From Papilionanthe hookeriana x Papilionanthe teres (taxonomy: Eukaryota > Streptophyta > Magnoliopsida > Asparagales > Orchidaceae): a stretch of DNA of 64,000 nt. Within the stretch, counting starts at the first letter, position 1; the number at the start of each line of letters is the position of its first letter. The notes below the pieces were generated by a model, which made no database searches, had not been told where the DNA came from, and was given only the letters and a program-made list of their open reading frames with translations. Below are positions 1-11,451 of the stretch, in pieces. A program made the translations under genes and the position numbers. The DNA is taken from contig CM040423.1 of the NCBI GenBank assembly GCA_022702705.1, positions 122,832,852-122,896,851 on the forward strand. The letters are read 5' to 3'.

Positions 1-1037
1 CTAAACCAAAACACTTTTCTCATCTCCTGATTTATGACTTCTATAACTAAACCTCTCGCAACAACAAGGAGCTTGGAGCATGGTGGGCAGCAAGGCCATC
101 GTCATTAGCAAAACTTGAATCTACATCAGCTAAACATTCTTAGAATTAAATAACTAAGCCATAGGACTTCGAGGTAGCTTGCCTAGTGCAACCTAAATCC
201 TCAACCTTTTGTTAGGCACTTGCATTGCAAATTAAGCCCTAACCGGTTTTAGGATTCCGAGGTAGTCGTCCGATACGACATAAACCCTCACATCTTCGAG
301 GCTATTTGTATGATCACATCATACGAATATAAGTCCTAATTAATTAAAAATTGGCAAGATCAAAACATTAAATAAACATTAGAGCCTTCCTAAATTCAAG
401 CCAAACAATAGGATAGTCGGGAAATTACCGAAGTTCACTTCAAATCTATGATTTCTCCTACCTTTCTTCCTTTGAATTCCCAAAACAAAATGTTCCAAGT
501 TTGGTCCATTCCCTATTGAAATTCCAAAATCTAATCCTTTGAAAACCTTAAACTTTGAAATTCTTGAGAGCAGAACTACTGATTATTATCGAGAGTTTTC
601 TTAGGTGATTCCCGTCACTTAAGATGTAATTAACTATAGGGGCTTGCCCTTATAGGGAATTTTAAGAACCCGAGTAATATAAACCCTATTTAATGCTTTC
701 ATATTAAGCGAGGGAATTTGTCGGCTTATAAAATTGGTTCGCGGACCAAACGGATGTCACAAACCTTTCTAGTTTATCTAATCGAGCCCCATTATCAAGC
801 GATGTGTCTATTCCTCGGGATAGATACACGGTTTGTGGTGCGGCGCTCGTTTATATAAACTATTTGGGATGTGAAATCAGTTTGATTCCATATCTTAAAA
901 TTTTTAAATTTAAAATTATTTTAAAAATCAAATACTTTTCAAATTATTTATTTAAATTAAATTAAAAATTCGCCGACAATTTTTGTTAGGCGACCCCCTT
1001 TTCAAAATACAACACACAACGTAAAAATATGCCGACA
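1..1037 (+). repeat. 5' LTR of element A (last 1037 bp)
   Basis: This matches 27086-28123, the end of the 3' LTR, with only scattered differences. It ends in ATGCCGACA, five bases before the primer-binding site, so this is the U5 end. It contains no gene. Several differences from the 3' copy are at CAG sites, for example near 110 and 135. Confidence 0.93.
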
Positions 1038-1042
1038 ACTTC

Positions 1043-1060
1043 TGGCGACTCCGCTGGGGA
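1043..1060 (+). other. Primer-binding site, tRNA-Arg type (element A)
   Basis: TGGCGACTCCGCTGGGGA begins five bases after the LTR end. Its reverse complement ends in CCA and matches the T-arm/acceptor end of plant tRNA-Arg as I recall it. tRNA-Arg priming is known for Ogre-type elements. The identical site occurs in element B. Confidence 0.88.
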
Positions 1061-1479
1061 CAATTCCTCTCTCCATTTTTAATCAGACAATTCTGCTTTC
1101 AAAAATCGGTGGTGTATCCATGTCCCTTATGGATCAAGCTACCCTTCTTTCTGTTGGAATACTATGTTCATTTCTACCTTGAACAACTATAGCCAACATT
1201 CTCTCGGATTTAGGAGCCACTGTTTAGACACCCCTAAACAGAGAGGTTCCGAGATCCTTTTACCTCATTTCCGAGGTGGGGTGGACCCCCAATAGGTGTT
1301 AGTTTAGGAGTAATCCTTCGAGTCGAGAAGTCTTGCCATAAGACTTTCTTTTCCTTTCCAACTCTGAATCGGATTCATTACCTTCTCTACACCTTTAAAC
1401 ATTCCGTTCAAAATAAACAAACCCTCTAATGAATGACTCTTTTAACAAATAACTCCTTCTCATAAATACATGAACAAGA
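1061..1479 (+). other. Untranslated leader of element A
   Basis: No coding sequence is evident between the PBS and the first plausible ATG at 1480. The leader holds a hairpin at 1220-1241 (8-bp perfect arms CTGTTTAG/CTAAACAG, 6-base loop) and the sequence TGGACCCCCAATAGGTGT at 1282-1299, which is nearly complementary to a site just before the 3' LTR. Both are conserved in element B. Packaging, dimerisation or translation control are possible roles but are not shown. Confidence 0.7.
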
Positions 1480-3170
1480 ATGTGTTCGGACTCTTTTCGA
1501 TTCCTTTCTTTTCGTCCTAATGAGAAGAAGCATAACTTGGGACTGACAATCAGGATCTACCCTGCAGAAATGGAAGCCCCAAAGCCGATTTTCTCCTTCA
1601 CCAATGGACTCGGACTTCGTCGTTTACAAGGATGAGCCGCCCGACAATGGGATCATCTGGTTTGGACAAGGATTCGAGAACACAAATGTCAAGATCACTG
1701 ACGTTTCCCTTTTTGCATTGACAAACAAAGTATCTGAAGCTGAGAAGCCGTTGATCGAGTTCAACTTTAGGTCAACCCAAGAGTTTCCTCCCCTGCAAAA
1801 GATTCCAACTGAGAGAAGTACCGCTGTCCGCAGGAGGACCGTTGTTGCTACCCCCACCGGTCTAGTTGTCCTCGCACCTACCCCGGCTCGCCGCATTAAA
1901 GGGGAAGGAAGTCCGGAACTATGGTGAACTCGTTACCGTGGAGGGAACGGACTTTCCGTGAGGCCTTCGTTTTGAAATCGGGTCCAGCTTCAAGAATTCC
2001 ATCACTAACACGGACCCAAAGAAGGAACAAAAGTAGGAAGATTGCCGGGAAGGCCGGAGCTGCCGAAGTTGCTTTCCGGAGGAAATCCCAGAAATCTCTG
2101 AGTACACACCACTACCTGAATACATACCATTGCTTGAAGATACACCCTTTTTGGAAGGAAGTAGATTCCACCCCCTTTCCGCCGTAGCTGACGAGGTAAA
2201 TGTCCGCAGGATTGTTTCTACATTACCTCAACCCGCATACTACGGCGACAGCAGAAAGAAAAGGGCTAGGATTACACCATTTGCCCGACTGCACACTGTG
2301 ATTGAGAAGTTAGCAAAGAAGGAAAAGTGCCCTGTATCGGAGATTCTAAGAAAGATAGGGCGGGTGCCGACTCAAATCTCGTCTTGGGCCCCGAGTAGAA
2401 CCCGCCATCGTTACGGAAAAGCCAAATAAAAGGATGAAGGCTAGTCCGCCCATCGTTGTTTCGGGGTTACGGACTAGGGAGGATACCACCTTCCAACGAT
2501 TTGGTCGACGGACCATCCGGTCCTAGACCTTCTGTCGCTAGAAGGATGGTATGGCGTCCCACTACCGGACAACTAAGATTGAAACAACGACTCGAGAAGG
2601 AAAGTCTCGTCAGGAGACTTGAATCTGAAGAAAGCGCCACTGCAGTAAATGGGACTTGTGAGAAGGGAACCCGACAGCTATCACACGACGACTGCGAGTA
2701 TGCACAGAAAAGACCGCTAGAGGATGCTATGGAAAAGTTGAGGGCTGATATTCGACGATTAGCAAAAGAAAGAGAAGAGAAATTCGGAGATGAGATTGAT
2801 TCATCGAAATTCATGGACGATGAGTATGCAGAAATCAACATGGTCGAAACACAAGCTTCGTCAGCTTCACAAGGTGTTCCTGCAGCCACAGAAAGAGAGG
2901 AGCTGGAAGTGATGAGAAGGCAGCTTCAAGAGAAAGACGATACGATCGCCCAAATGGCGAAGAGAATGGAAGAGATGGTTGTAGCCCTAGCCACTCTCCA
3001 GAGTCAAGTGCAACCCCAAAGAGAAACACCCCCAGAGGTCATTCACATTGTAAACGGAGGAAAGGAGATTACATCCGTCAACGGGGATGATCAGCTAAAG
3101 AAAGATACAACACAAAGTATGATTCCAGAAAAAGATATCAAGAGCTTGGTGGAACAACAGGTGTGAGAAG
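1480..3170 (+). pseudogene. Pre-gag ORF / gag N-terminal region of element A, frameshifted
   Basis: Translation from ATG 1480 gives a segment colinear with element B's product from 53391, but the frame breaks near 1611 and again near 1920, 2130 and 2440. Recognisable pieces are an N-terminal part (about 1480-1920), a basic Arg/Lys-rich segment (1985-2060), a segment rich in charged residues (2130-2430) and a long coiled-coil-like stretch (2550-3165) full of Glu, Lys, Arg and Gln, with heptad-like leucines around 2900-3010. Ogre elements are known to have an extra ORF of unknown role before gag, and this fits that position, though it may simply be the gag N-terminus. One break, at 1611-1616, is CTCG in A where B has TTG, so some frameshifts may be sequence errors. 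Confidence 0.65.
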
Positions 3171-4727
3171 CCTTAGCACAATCAAAGAGCGGGACATCCA
3201 TTCGGACGGGTAGACCTTACCCGGAAGAATTCGACGCTGTCTAATACCCGAAAGGCTTCGTACCACCTCTGTTTAAGACCTTTGATGGAACTGGGAACCC
3301 CCGATAGCAAGTTGCACACTTTCGTGCCAGTTGTTGCAATGCCGACGGGAGCGATGCATTACTCTTCCGACGGCTCGTCGGCGACTCGTCGTGGATCGCC
3401 TTTGATTCGCATGCAGAATTACCGAATGGTTCAGTGAAGACTTTCTCAGAACTAGAAAACCTCTTCATTAAGCGATTCGCCGGAGCTCAGCACCACATCA
3501 CTATAAGTGATTTAGTGGTAGAGAAGCAGAAGCCGAACGAAACTTTGGTGGATTACATACTTCGATGGAGAAATCTAAGTATGAAGTGTGAACCACAATT
3601 ACAAGAACAACATGCAGTCGGCATCTTACTTAAAAGAATTCATGGCCCGATAGCACTTCTCCTCAAGGGATTTACAATTAAGACTTTTGAGAAATTGTTA
3701 AGCAAGGCCGGAAGTCTGCAAGAGGAGGCGAAGCAATTAAGTTTCGCCAACAAGACAGACAAGCAAAAGCCTGTGAAGACTTTTGAAAAGAAATCCGGGA
3801 TCGTTGCAGCAGTCGACAAAGGCAAGCAACCGATACAAATATCGTCAGAACGGCCGCAGCAACCTCAACAGAATTACCAGCAACCTCGACCTAGCTATCA
3901 GTCATCTCCATAAGTATGAACAACCGCCTCGTCCGCAACGTACATTAAGGGAGCTTCGAGCGGGGAATATTCATTCAAGAATGAGGCAAGTGCCGAAAAT
4001 GTTCCGTGGTCCGATGAAGACTCCGCATTTCCAACTGCGAGAGCCTAAGAGACCAGAAGAAGTTAACAAGAAAGGTGATCCCAACTTTTGCCCTTATCAC
4101 CGGATGCTTGGACACAAGATAGAAGATTGCATTACCTTCAAGAGATGGCTCAATGACAACCTTCGGAAAGGGAATATAACAATCCCGAAGGAGTACATGA
4201 AGGAACCACAGAAAGGAGCTTCCGTCAATGTTGTCTCGACTGATCTCATTGTTCTGATAGATCCCTATACGACTGACGACGGATGGACTACGTCTTGGAC
4301 GAGGTCTTCAAAAAAGATTTTAGACAGCATCCAAACCGCCTCGGTGCAAGCTTCAATTCAGAGTTCGAAACCTGTCAAGTCGGCACTATCACTTATGATA
4401 GAAGAACCACCTCAACAGGAGACGATTGAAGAGAAGAAGAAAATCGACGAAGAAGAGAGGACCGAGGCTCCTAAGGCTAGACTAGGGGCTGCTTATCCTA
4501 GGATAGTTGTTTCGAATTCGGGGGAGAAATCCCTCGAACCTCTGACTCTGTATGATTATCTGCTCACTTCGGTGGGATCTTATAATGATAAGGGTGATGG
4601 CGTTGGCTACGTTTTGACAGTTTCTAACGATTACGTAACTAGTGACAATCCGGACATCGAATTCGATACCAATGACAATTCTCAAATCATACACAATCTC
4701 GACGATCACAATGACGAAGAAGACATC
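3171..4727 (+). pseudogene. gag: gag (capsid and zinc-knuckle nucleocapsid) of element A, interrupted
   Basis: The structural protein that packages element RNA. The capsid (retrotransposon gag) domain spans about 3240-3770 and includes the segments GFVPPLFKTFDGTGNP, FSELENLFIKRFAGAQ and KPNETLVDYILRWRNL. A nucleocapsid knuckle CPYHRMLGHKIEDC (C-x2-H-x4-GH-x4-C type) lies at about 4087-4128 and is followed by an acidic, low-complexity linker. Stops occur near 3166, 3243 and 3305, and the frame shifts near 3900. The reading frame is cut at 4727 by the solo LTR and resumes at 11447 on the other side. Element B has the same order on the opposite strand without the interruption. Confidence 0.85.
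4723..4727. repeat. Left target-site duplication of solo LTR (ACATC)
   Basis: ACATC precedes TGTCGGCA and is repeated at 11447-11451. Element B has an uninterrupted match across this point (near 50145). Confidence 0.92.
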
Positions 4728-6836
4728 TGTCGGCATGTTTTCGGGTTGTGTGTTTTATTTTGAAAAAGGGGGTCGCCTAACAGAAGTTGTCGGCGAATTT
4801 TTAATTTAGTTTAAATAAATAATTTGAAAAGTAGTATTTGATTTTTAAAATAATTTTAAATTTGAAGGTTTTAAGACATGAGATTAAACCGATCTCACAT
4901 CCCAAATAGTTTATATAAACGAGCACCGCACCACAAACCGTGTATCTATCCCTAAGGATAGACACACTCGCTCGATGGTGGGGCTCGATTAAATAAACTA
5001 GAAGATTTGTGACATCCGTTTGGTCTCGCGAACCAATTTTATAAGCCGACAAATTCCCTCGCTTAATATGAAAGCATTAAACAGGGTTTATATTACTCGG
5101 GTTCTTTAAAATTCCCTATAAGGGCAAGCCCCTATAGTTAATTACATCTTAAATGACGAGAATCATCTAAGAAAACTCTCGATAATAATCAATAATTCTA
5201 CTCTCAAGGATTTCAAAGTTTAAGTTTTCAAGGGATTGAATTTTGGAATTTCAATAGGGAATGGATCAAGTTTGGAACATTTTGTTTTGGGAATTCAAAG
5301 GAAGAAAAGTAGGAGAAATTACAGATTCGAAGTTAACTTCGGTAATTTCCCGACTATCCTATTGTTTGGCTTGGATTTAGGAAAACTCCTAATGTTATTT
5401 AATGTTTTGATTTTGTCAATTTTAATTAATTAGGGCTTATATTTATATGATAGAATCATACAAACGAACTTCGAAGATGTGAGGGTTTATGTCGTATCAG
5501 ACGACTACCTCGGAATCTTAAGACCGGTTAGGGCTTAATTTGCTATGCAAATGCCTAACGAAGAGTTGAGGATTTATGTTGCACTAGGCAAACTACCTCG
5601 AAGTCCTATGGCTTTGTTATTTAATTCGAGGAAAGTTTTGCTGAAGTAGACTCAGGTTTTGCTGATGATGATGGCCGAGCTGCCCACCATGCTCCGAGCT
5701 CCTTGTTGTCGCAGAGGTTTAGTTTTAGAAGTCATAAATCAGGGGATGAGAAAAGTGTTTTGGTTTAGAGAAATCTTAATTTCCAAGTGTTTTTTATGTT
5801 TTAATTAAAACAAATCTTAAAGTTAATTATAGCGACACCGGTTATGATCCCACGGTTCCATCCTTCCGGCATCATTATTTTTATCGGATTCACTTAGTCC
5901 AGATGAATTTGCTAAACTCAACTGAATGAGTTCCACACTTTCATTTAGACCGTGGGAAATCCCGTTAGCAACACGTAGGTTACATCATCCGAGGTATTCC
6001 CGATCATCCAACAGGACATTTTAATTTAGTTGTAATTGTATGTTTTGTGTTCTGTTTGTGATTAAATTTTGAGTTGTTTTATATTTTGAAATGTTGTGGC
6101 GGTGAATTTTATCTTGCAATAACTTTTAACTTAGTTTTGGTTTCAGTTTTAGGGGCTATCCTAAAGGTGTGGGTTTTCATGCAACAGTTGTTTATCATGC
6201 AAGAAAAAGTAATTGCGATGTGATTAAATAAATTGCAATAATGTAAATTGCAATAAAATAAAAGCGTACCCGGAGGGTCTTCCCGTCATCCCAAGCCGCA
6301 CTTAAAACACAATTAGAATATTTAAGCAAGTTCCTAGGTAAAGCTAAGGTAAGGGTTATGGTTTTCTACCAAATTCTTAATCCTATAGCTAGTCATTTCC
6401 TATGACGTCTAGGTTCCTTGTGTTTCGTTCAAGACGATTTTCTTCATCAAAGAACAATTAAGTTCAATTGTTCTTATGAACATCCTATCATATCGAGGAA
6501 GTGCTTAAGGCAAATCTTAAACATCTTTTCAATATTTCTAGGATTGTTTTAAGTCCAAATGAATTCAATTACACAAATGAATTAATCGTCCGAGAATCTC
6601 AAGTTTTGTTATCTTGCTTCAGCTGAACTAGACATTCGAATATCCTATAAGTGAAGTAACATTTCATTTAATATTCTCGTTTAGGAGTTATAATAACTAA
6701 AGCTTTCGAGGGTAAATTGGTGTTCAAATGGTTTCGTGATTTAGTTTAATTTCAATTAATTGGTTTAAATTTGGAATAAGTGTTCAAGTTATTTTAGATT
6801 TATTTTGAATTCTTTATGTCTTTGGTGATCTTATAT

Positions 6837-7205
6837 TTAATTCAACTTAATTTAATTTAATTTAATTTAATTGAGTTTTAATTTAATTTAATTCAATTTA
6901 ATTCAATTTAGTTTGATTTGATGTTACATTAAATTAATTTGATTTGATTTAATTTCAATTTAATTTGATTTAATTTAATTTAATTTAATTTAATTTAATT
7001 TAATCTTTAATTTGATTTAATTTAATTTAATTTGATTTTATTTTTTTAATTTAATTTAATTTAATTTAAGTTATTTAATTTAATTTAATTTGTTTATTTA
7101 ATTTAATTTAATCTTTAATTTAATTCAACTTTTAATTTTAATTTAATTTAATCCAATTTATATTACTTAATTTAATTTAATTTAATTTTTAATTTTATTT
7201 TTAAT
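6837..7205. repeat. TTTAA-type simple repeat in solo LTR
   Basis: A run of AATTT/TTTAA pentamers with occasional substitutions. The same tract occurs at the same LTR position in every copy but varies in length. Confidence 0.9.
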
Positions 7206-9761
7206 TTTAATTGAAATTTTTGAAAGAGTTTAATAATTTAATTTTAGTTTAATGATTAAGTCTTTTAATATTTTGAATTTTAGTTATCATTTTAATTAAG
7301 AATTGAATATTAATGAGATAATTAATTCAGGGATTTTTAAATTAAAGAATAAATCTCTTCCTAATAATATCCCTATTTTAACAATTCCAATTTTATTATT
7401 CTTCCAAATTTAATCAATTATTTAATTAATGTTTAATTATTTTAAATTGCTTAATGGGTTTCTACCCTTTAATTATTTAAATTTCAATCATCCAAATTAG
7501 ATTAAGATCAAATATTTTACTTATTAATTTTTTATTAAACCTAAAGTTTTAATTAAGGATTAAAATTTTAATTACCACTTTACCATTTAAGCTTAATAAT
7601 TTCATAACTCACTAAATTAAACTCAAATGAACTTGAAATTTTTATGTGACTTCACTCATATGTCAATAAAGACATGAGAGGAGAAAATGTGATTTTTCTG
7701 TATTTAATTTATTTATATAATTATTTTTGGTAGAAAATAGAGATTTCCAAGGAAAATTTAATAACATGACCAAGGGAAAGTTTCTGTCCTTAAAAAAATT
7801 AGGTGACATTCCTAATGACCAGATGACCACTTGGACCAATTTTGGTGATTTTTTGAATTATATTATTTTTATTATAATTATTTTAAGTTTTGGAGTGTTA
7901 ATTAATTTAAAAATAAAATAAATGTTGAAAAATGAATTTTATATTTTTCAAAAATCTCTCTGATGTCAAGGAAATCAGAGAATCAAATTTTGTAATTTTT
8001 TGATTTTTCTATGATTTATTATAATTATTTTAGTGAAAATGCTAGAAAATACATTTTTTTAATTTTAAAATTACCCTAGAGCTTTAAAATTTAATATCTC
8101 ACTAAATAGACCTAAGAAAAAATATGGGGTTTGTTCCTAAGTGATTCAAAATGTGACATTTTGGTGAATTTTATTATTTTTGTGATTTTTATTATTTTTT
8201 AGAAAATTGAAATTTTAATTTTCTTAAATTCCCCTAATATCAGAGAGGCTCCAAAACCAATTTGGTGAATTTTTGAAAGATATTTTGAAAGTTATGAATT
8301 TTTAAAATTTAAAATGACTAAGTGGCTTAATCAACCCATTTAGTAGAGCTAACCAAGTCCAATCGACCTCAAACTTTTATGGTGGATTCCTCTCGATCCT
8401 AAGAATGTCAGTGGAGAATCGATTTCAAGTCAATTTGATGTATGGTTAGCTCTAATTAATTAGAGACCTATTTTGGGTGTTTAAGCCAATTAGGGTTGTT
8501 TTAAATGAACTAACTCAAAACTTATTTTTCCTAGGGTCCTCTGGTCATAAGGAACATCACCAAATTTTTCTAGGATTTATTTCACAACATGCTATTTATT
8601 GGAATTAAAATACTCAAAACAAGTAACATGAATTTGAAAAAATCAATAACTTTTCATAGGGATGGCCTCTGACTTTGGAAAATTCAGGGAATGTTCCCAA
8701 ATTCAGAGGCTTCAAAAGCCCTATGGTCTCATGCCTTGGTGAATTGTATACATGCATGGAGAATTAAAAATATGCAGGGAGTAAATAAATTATTAAAAAT
8801 AAAATATTTGATGAAATTAAATAATTTCTTTTCCACATTATTCTCCTCTATTCACTAAGCAAGAGGGTATTTTTATTTTATTTTTATGATGTTCCTACAC
8901 AAAGTTATGAATTTTTGAAGTTTAGGGAATTAAAAAAATAGAAAATACGCCTAATTTTCTATTTATCCACGCGGCGCCGCGTCATCCTCGGCATCTCCGA
9001 ACGCACAAACGTCGCGCTCCCATTTGACCCCGCCGCTTGAGTCAGCAGCCCGGGCCCCGCGGTTCTCGTACCGTCTCCTGGTCCGACGCCATCTGAGTCG
9101 TCCGTCCGCGCGTGTATTGAATGGACGGCATCCGTTCATCGTCCCCAAGCGTTCTCACCCGAGAGCCGTCCACACTAAATCCCTAAGATCTCACTCGATA
9201 CTCAATGGATTTTCATGTTCTTATGCTCTATGGATTCATTTTGAGAAGAGGAACACATCCATACGGTTTATGTGGGATGAAATTTATGCAATAAAAATGG
9301 AGAATGTTCAGAAGCTCGGGAGGAAGAGTGAGGCCATACCTTTGCTCGCAGAAGTGTGGCTTCAATCCGAGGGTTGTTGCACCTTCGATTGGATCTCGGC
9401 AAGCTCCGCATGAAGTCTCCCGGTCCGGTGAATTGCTCAGGTAGGATTTCGACCACAGCTCGATCACAAAGCTTGGAGGCCGGAGCAACCGGGTGGCTCC
9501 GGAGATGGGGCTTTTGTCGGTGGACACCTTCCCTCGGTCCGGTGAAGGTGTAGAACCAATCAATTTGGGGATTGGCTCACCGTGGAGAAGTGTCCCGGTT
9601 TTGGGCTTGGATTTCAACTCGAAATCGAGCTCACAGAGAAAAAATGGCAGGGGGATTTCAGTGGGGATCAAGTGCTCTATGTATGGGGAGTAGTCTGGAA
9701 CAATTTTGGCAGAGTTTCCTTAAGGTTTGTTTCAGCACCTCTCTTGGCCGAGAGGGGTGGT

Positions 9762-9771
9762 GTTTAAATAG
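9762..9771 (-). promoter_or_regulatory. Candidate TATA box of solo LTR
   Basis: CTATTTAAAC on the - strand, at the edge of the GC-rich block. The same decamer is present in all four LTR copies in the window that contain this region. It is a likely core promoter by position and conservation only. Confidence 0.45.
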
Positions 9772-11446
9772 GAGAGGGTGGAGGGCCTCCTGTGGAGAGT
9801 TAGGGCTTGGGATCGACCTGCTCGGGCAAGAGAAGAACAGCTATAATGGCCACTCGGGGATGGGGCGACTCAAGCAAGGGAGAATTCCAAAGTCGGCTCA
9901 CATGCGAGCTCTCGGCCATGGTGTTTTCCGGCGGCCCGGTGGCCGGCCGGCCGTGCATGGGTCACCCTCAAGGTCGGTGGGTCGTGGCCGGGACTTGGTG
10001 CAAGCAATCGGCAAATGCCATGCGTAAAGGCTTTGATCCAAAGTGGAATGGGGCATGGCTAATTTTGAGTCTAAATGGGTCAACCCACCCATTCGGGCTT
10101 GGTGCACCCCTCAAGGTGGCTTTGGATGCCGTGGGGATCAAAGGGATCACTGGTTTGGCATGGAGAAGTCTCCATCCAAATATATTGGGATTAAATTTAA
10201 GTTTAGGTGAAACATGATTAAGGCTAATGAGCTTTAGGGATTAAGGAAAGCCCTCCCTCCTCTTACCCAATATGGCATGGTGGAGTGTCCAAGGCTCTCA
10301 TGGCTCACATGTGGCTCATGCATGGCTTCATGGCTCACCTTTGGCTTGGCAAAAAGTTTGGTCAATTTCATGAAAATGAATTTTAGGAATTTTTGGTAAT
10401 TTGATGGAAATTTGTATGAAACTTGATTTGGAATGATTTGATGATGAATTTAGGACTTAGTGGAATGGCTTTTATTAAGTGGATGGCAAGCGGAGATGTC
10501 ATGTGGGCTTTAGGGTAGATTTTGGGCTTTTGAAATGGTTTTAGATGGGCTTTTAAGATGGTTTTAGGAAAGTGGGCTTTTGAATTTTAAAATGGATTTT
10601 GGGATGAAATTTTGGTAAAGGCTTGGGCAAATAATTGTTGGATTTAGCTCATGGATGTGTCATGAGTGACTTGAAGCAAATTGGGGTGATTTGGGTTTGA
10701 ATCGGGTCGAATTTGGGTTCTCTTGGTGAATGGGCCAATATAGGTCCAAGTGGGCCAAGTTGGGCCAATGTTGGGCTAGGGTTGAAATTGATGTAAAATT
10801 ATTGTAGAGAAATTTTTATGGGGGTGTTTCAAAGAGGTTTTGACTTTGGTTGGGCTAGGCGGTGTAGGGTCCCGGGGGTCAAAAATTGAAAATTTGGAAA
10901 ATTGAAAATTTGGAAAATTGAAGATTGGGTAAATTTGAGTGGAATGAAATCATTTTGGTTGAGCCATGAAGCCATATCAAGCCCACATGAGCCATGAAGG
11001 GACTCATTTGAGGCATCCACTATGTTGTTCCTAACCCTCTTATTCAACGGCTTAGGGGTTAAGGACCATCTATGTGAATCACCTTTATGAGTCAGGAGGT
11101 CAAGTTAGGTATGGGTGTGGTTTTAGGAGGTGTGTGAAAGTGTAGTGTATAGGTGTAGTGTGTGTGTAAGTCAGCCCTTCACTGCACTGTGCCACCTGTG
11201 GTAGTCCTAAGGCCAAAAAGTCCTATAGGAACTCATCCTTTAAACTTCCACATTCGATTTCAACCCTCTAGGTGATTAAGGGTCTACGACCAAGTTTGTG
11301 GAGTTTGTAGGAGTTAAGAAGTGGTTTGAAATTCTAGAAGGTGGATCCCAATTCTAGTCCTCTAAGATAGTCAAAGGAAAAGCCTAAGGCTAGATCCTAA
11401 GTACTATAAAGAAGAAGAGAAGACCTCATCAAAAATGAGGTCAACA

Positions 11447-11451
11447 ACATC
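11447..11451. repeat. Right target-site duplication of solo LTR (ACATC)
   Basis: Exact repeat of 4723-4727. The gag-pol sequence resumes here with codons matching element B at about 50145 and below. Confidence 0.92.

Larger units (their letters stand above)
4728..11446 (-). mobile_element. Solo giant LTR (6719 bp) inserted in element A
   Basis: Read on the - strand it starts TGTTGACC and ends TGCCGACA, the same ends as the LTRs of A and B, and it has a perfect 5-bp target duplication. There is no PBS or internal region, so it is a solo LTR left after LTR-LTR recombination. It is shorter than the 7.3-7.6-kb relatives mainly because about 0.7 kb is missing near 10855, corresponding to about 39869-40577 in element B. 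It contains the TTTAA-type simple repeat at 6837-7205, a GC-rich block at 8965-10120 and a TATA-like site at 9762-9771 (- strand). I see no gene in it; the long ORFs are antisense to the LTR and show no known domain. Confidence 0.92.

Noticed and set aside
1043..1060. Possible tRNA gene fragments at 1043, 32190 and 53811
   Set aside because: Only the 3' tRNA complement is present, directly after LTR ends. These are primer-binding sites.
9024..9413. GC-rich block with ORFs as a captured host gene
   Set aside because: Present in all LTR copies at the same place, no recognisable domain, and contains the candidate promoter. It is better read as regulatory LTR sequence.
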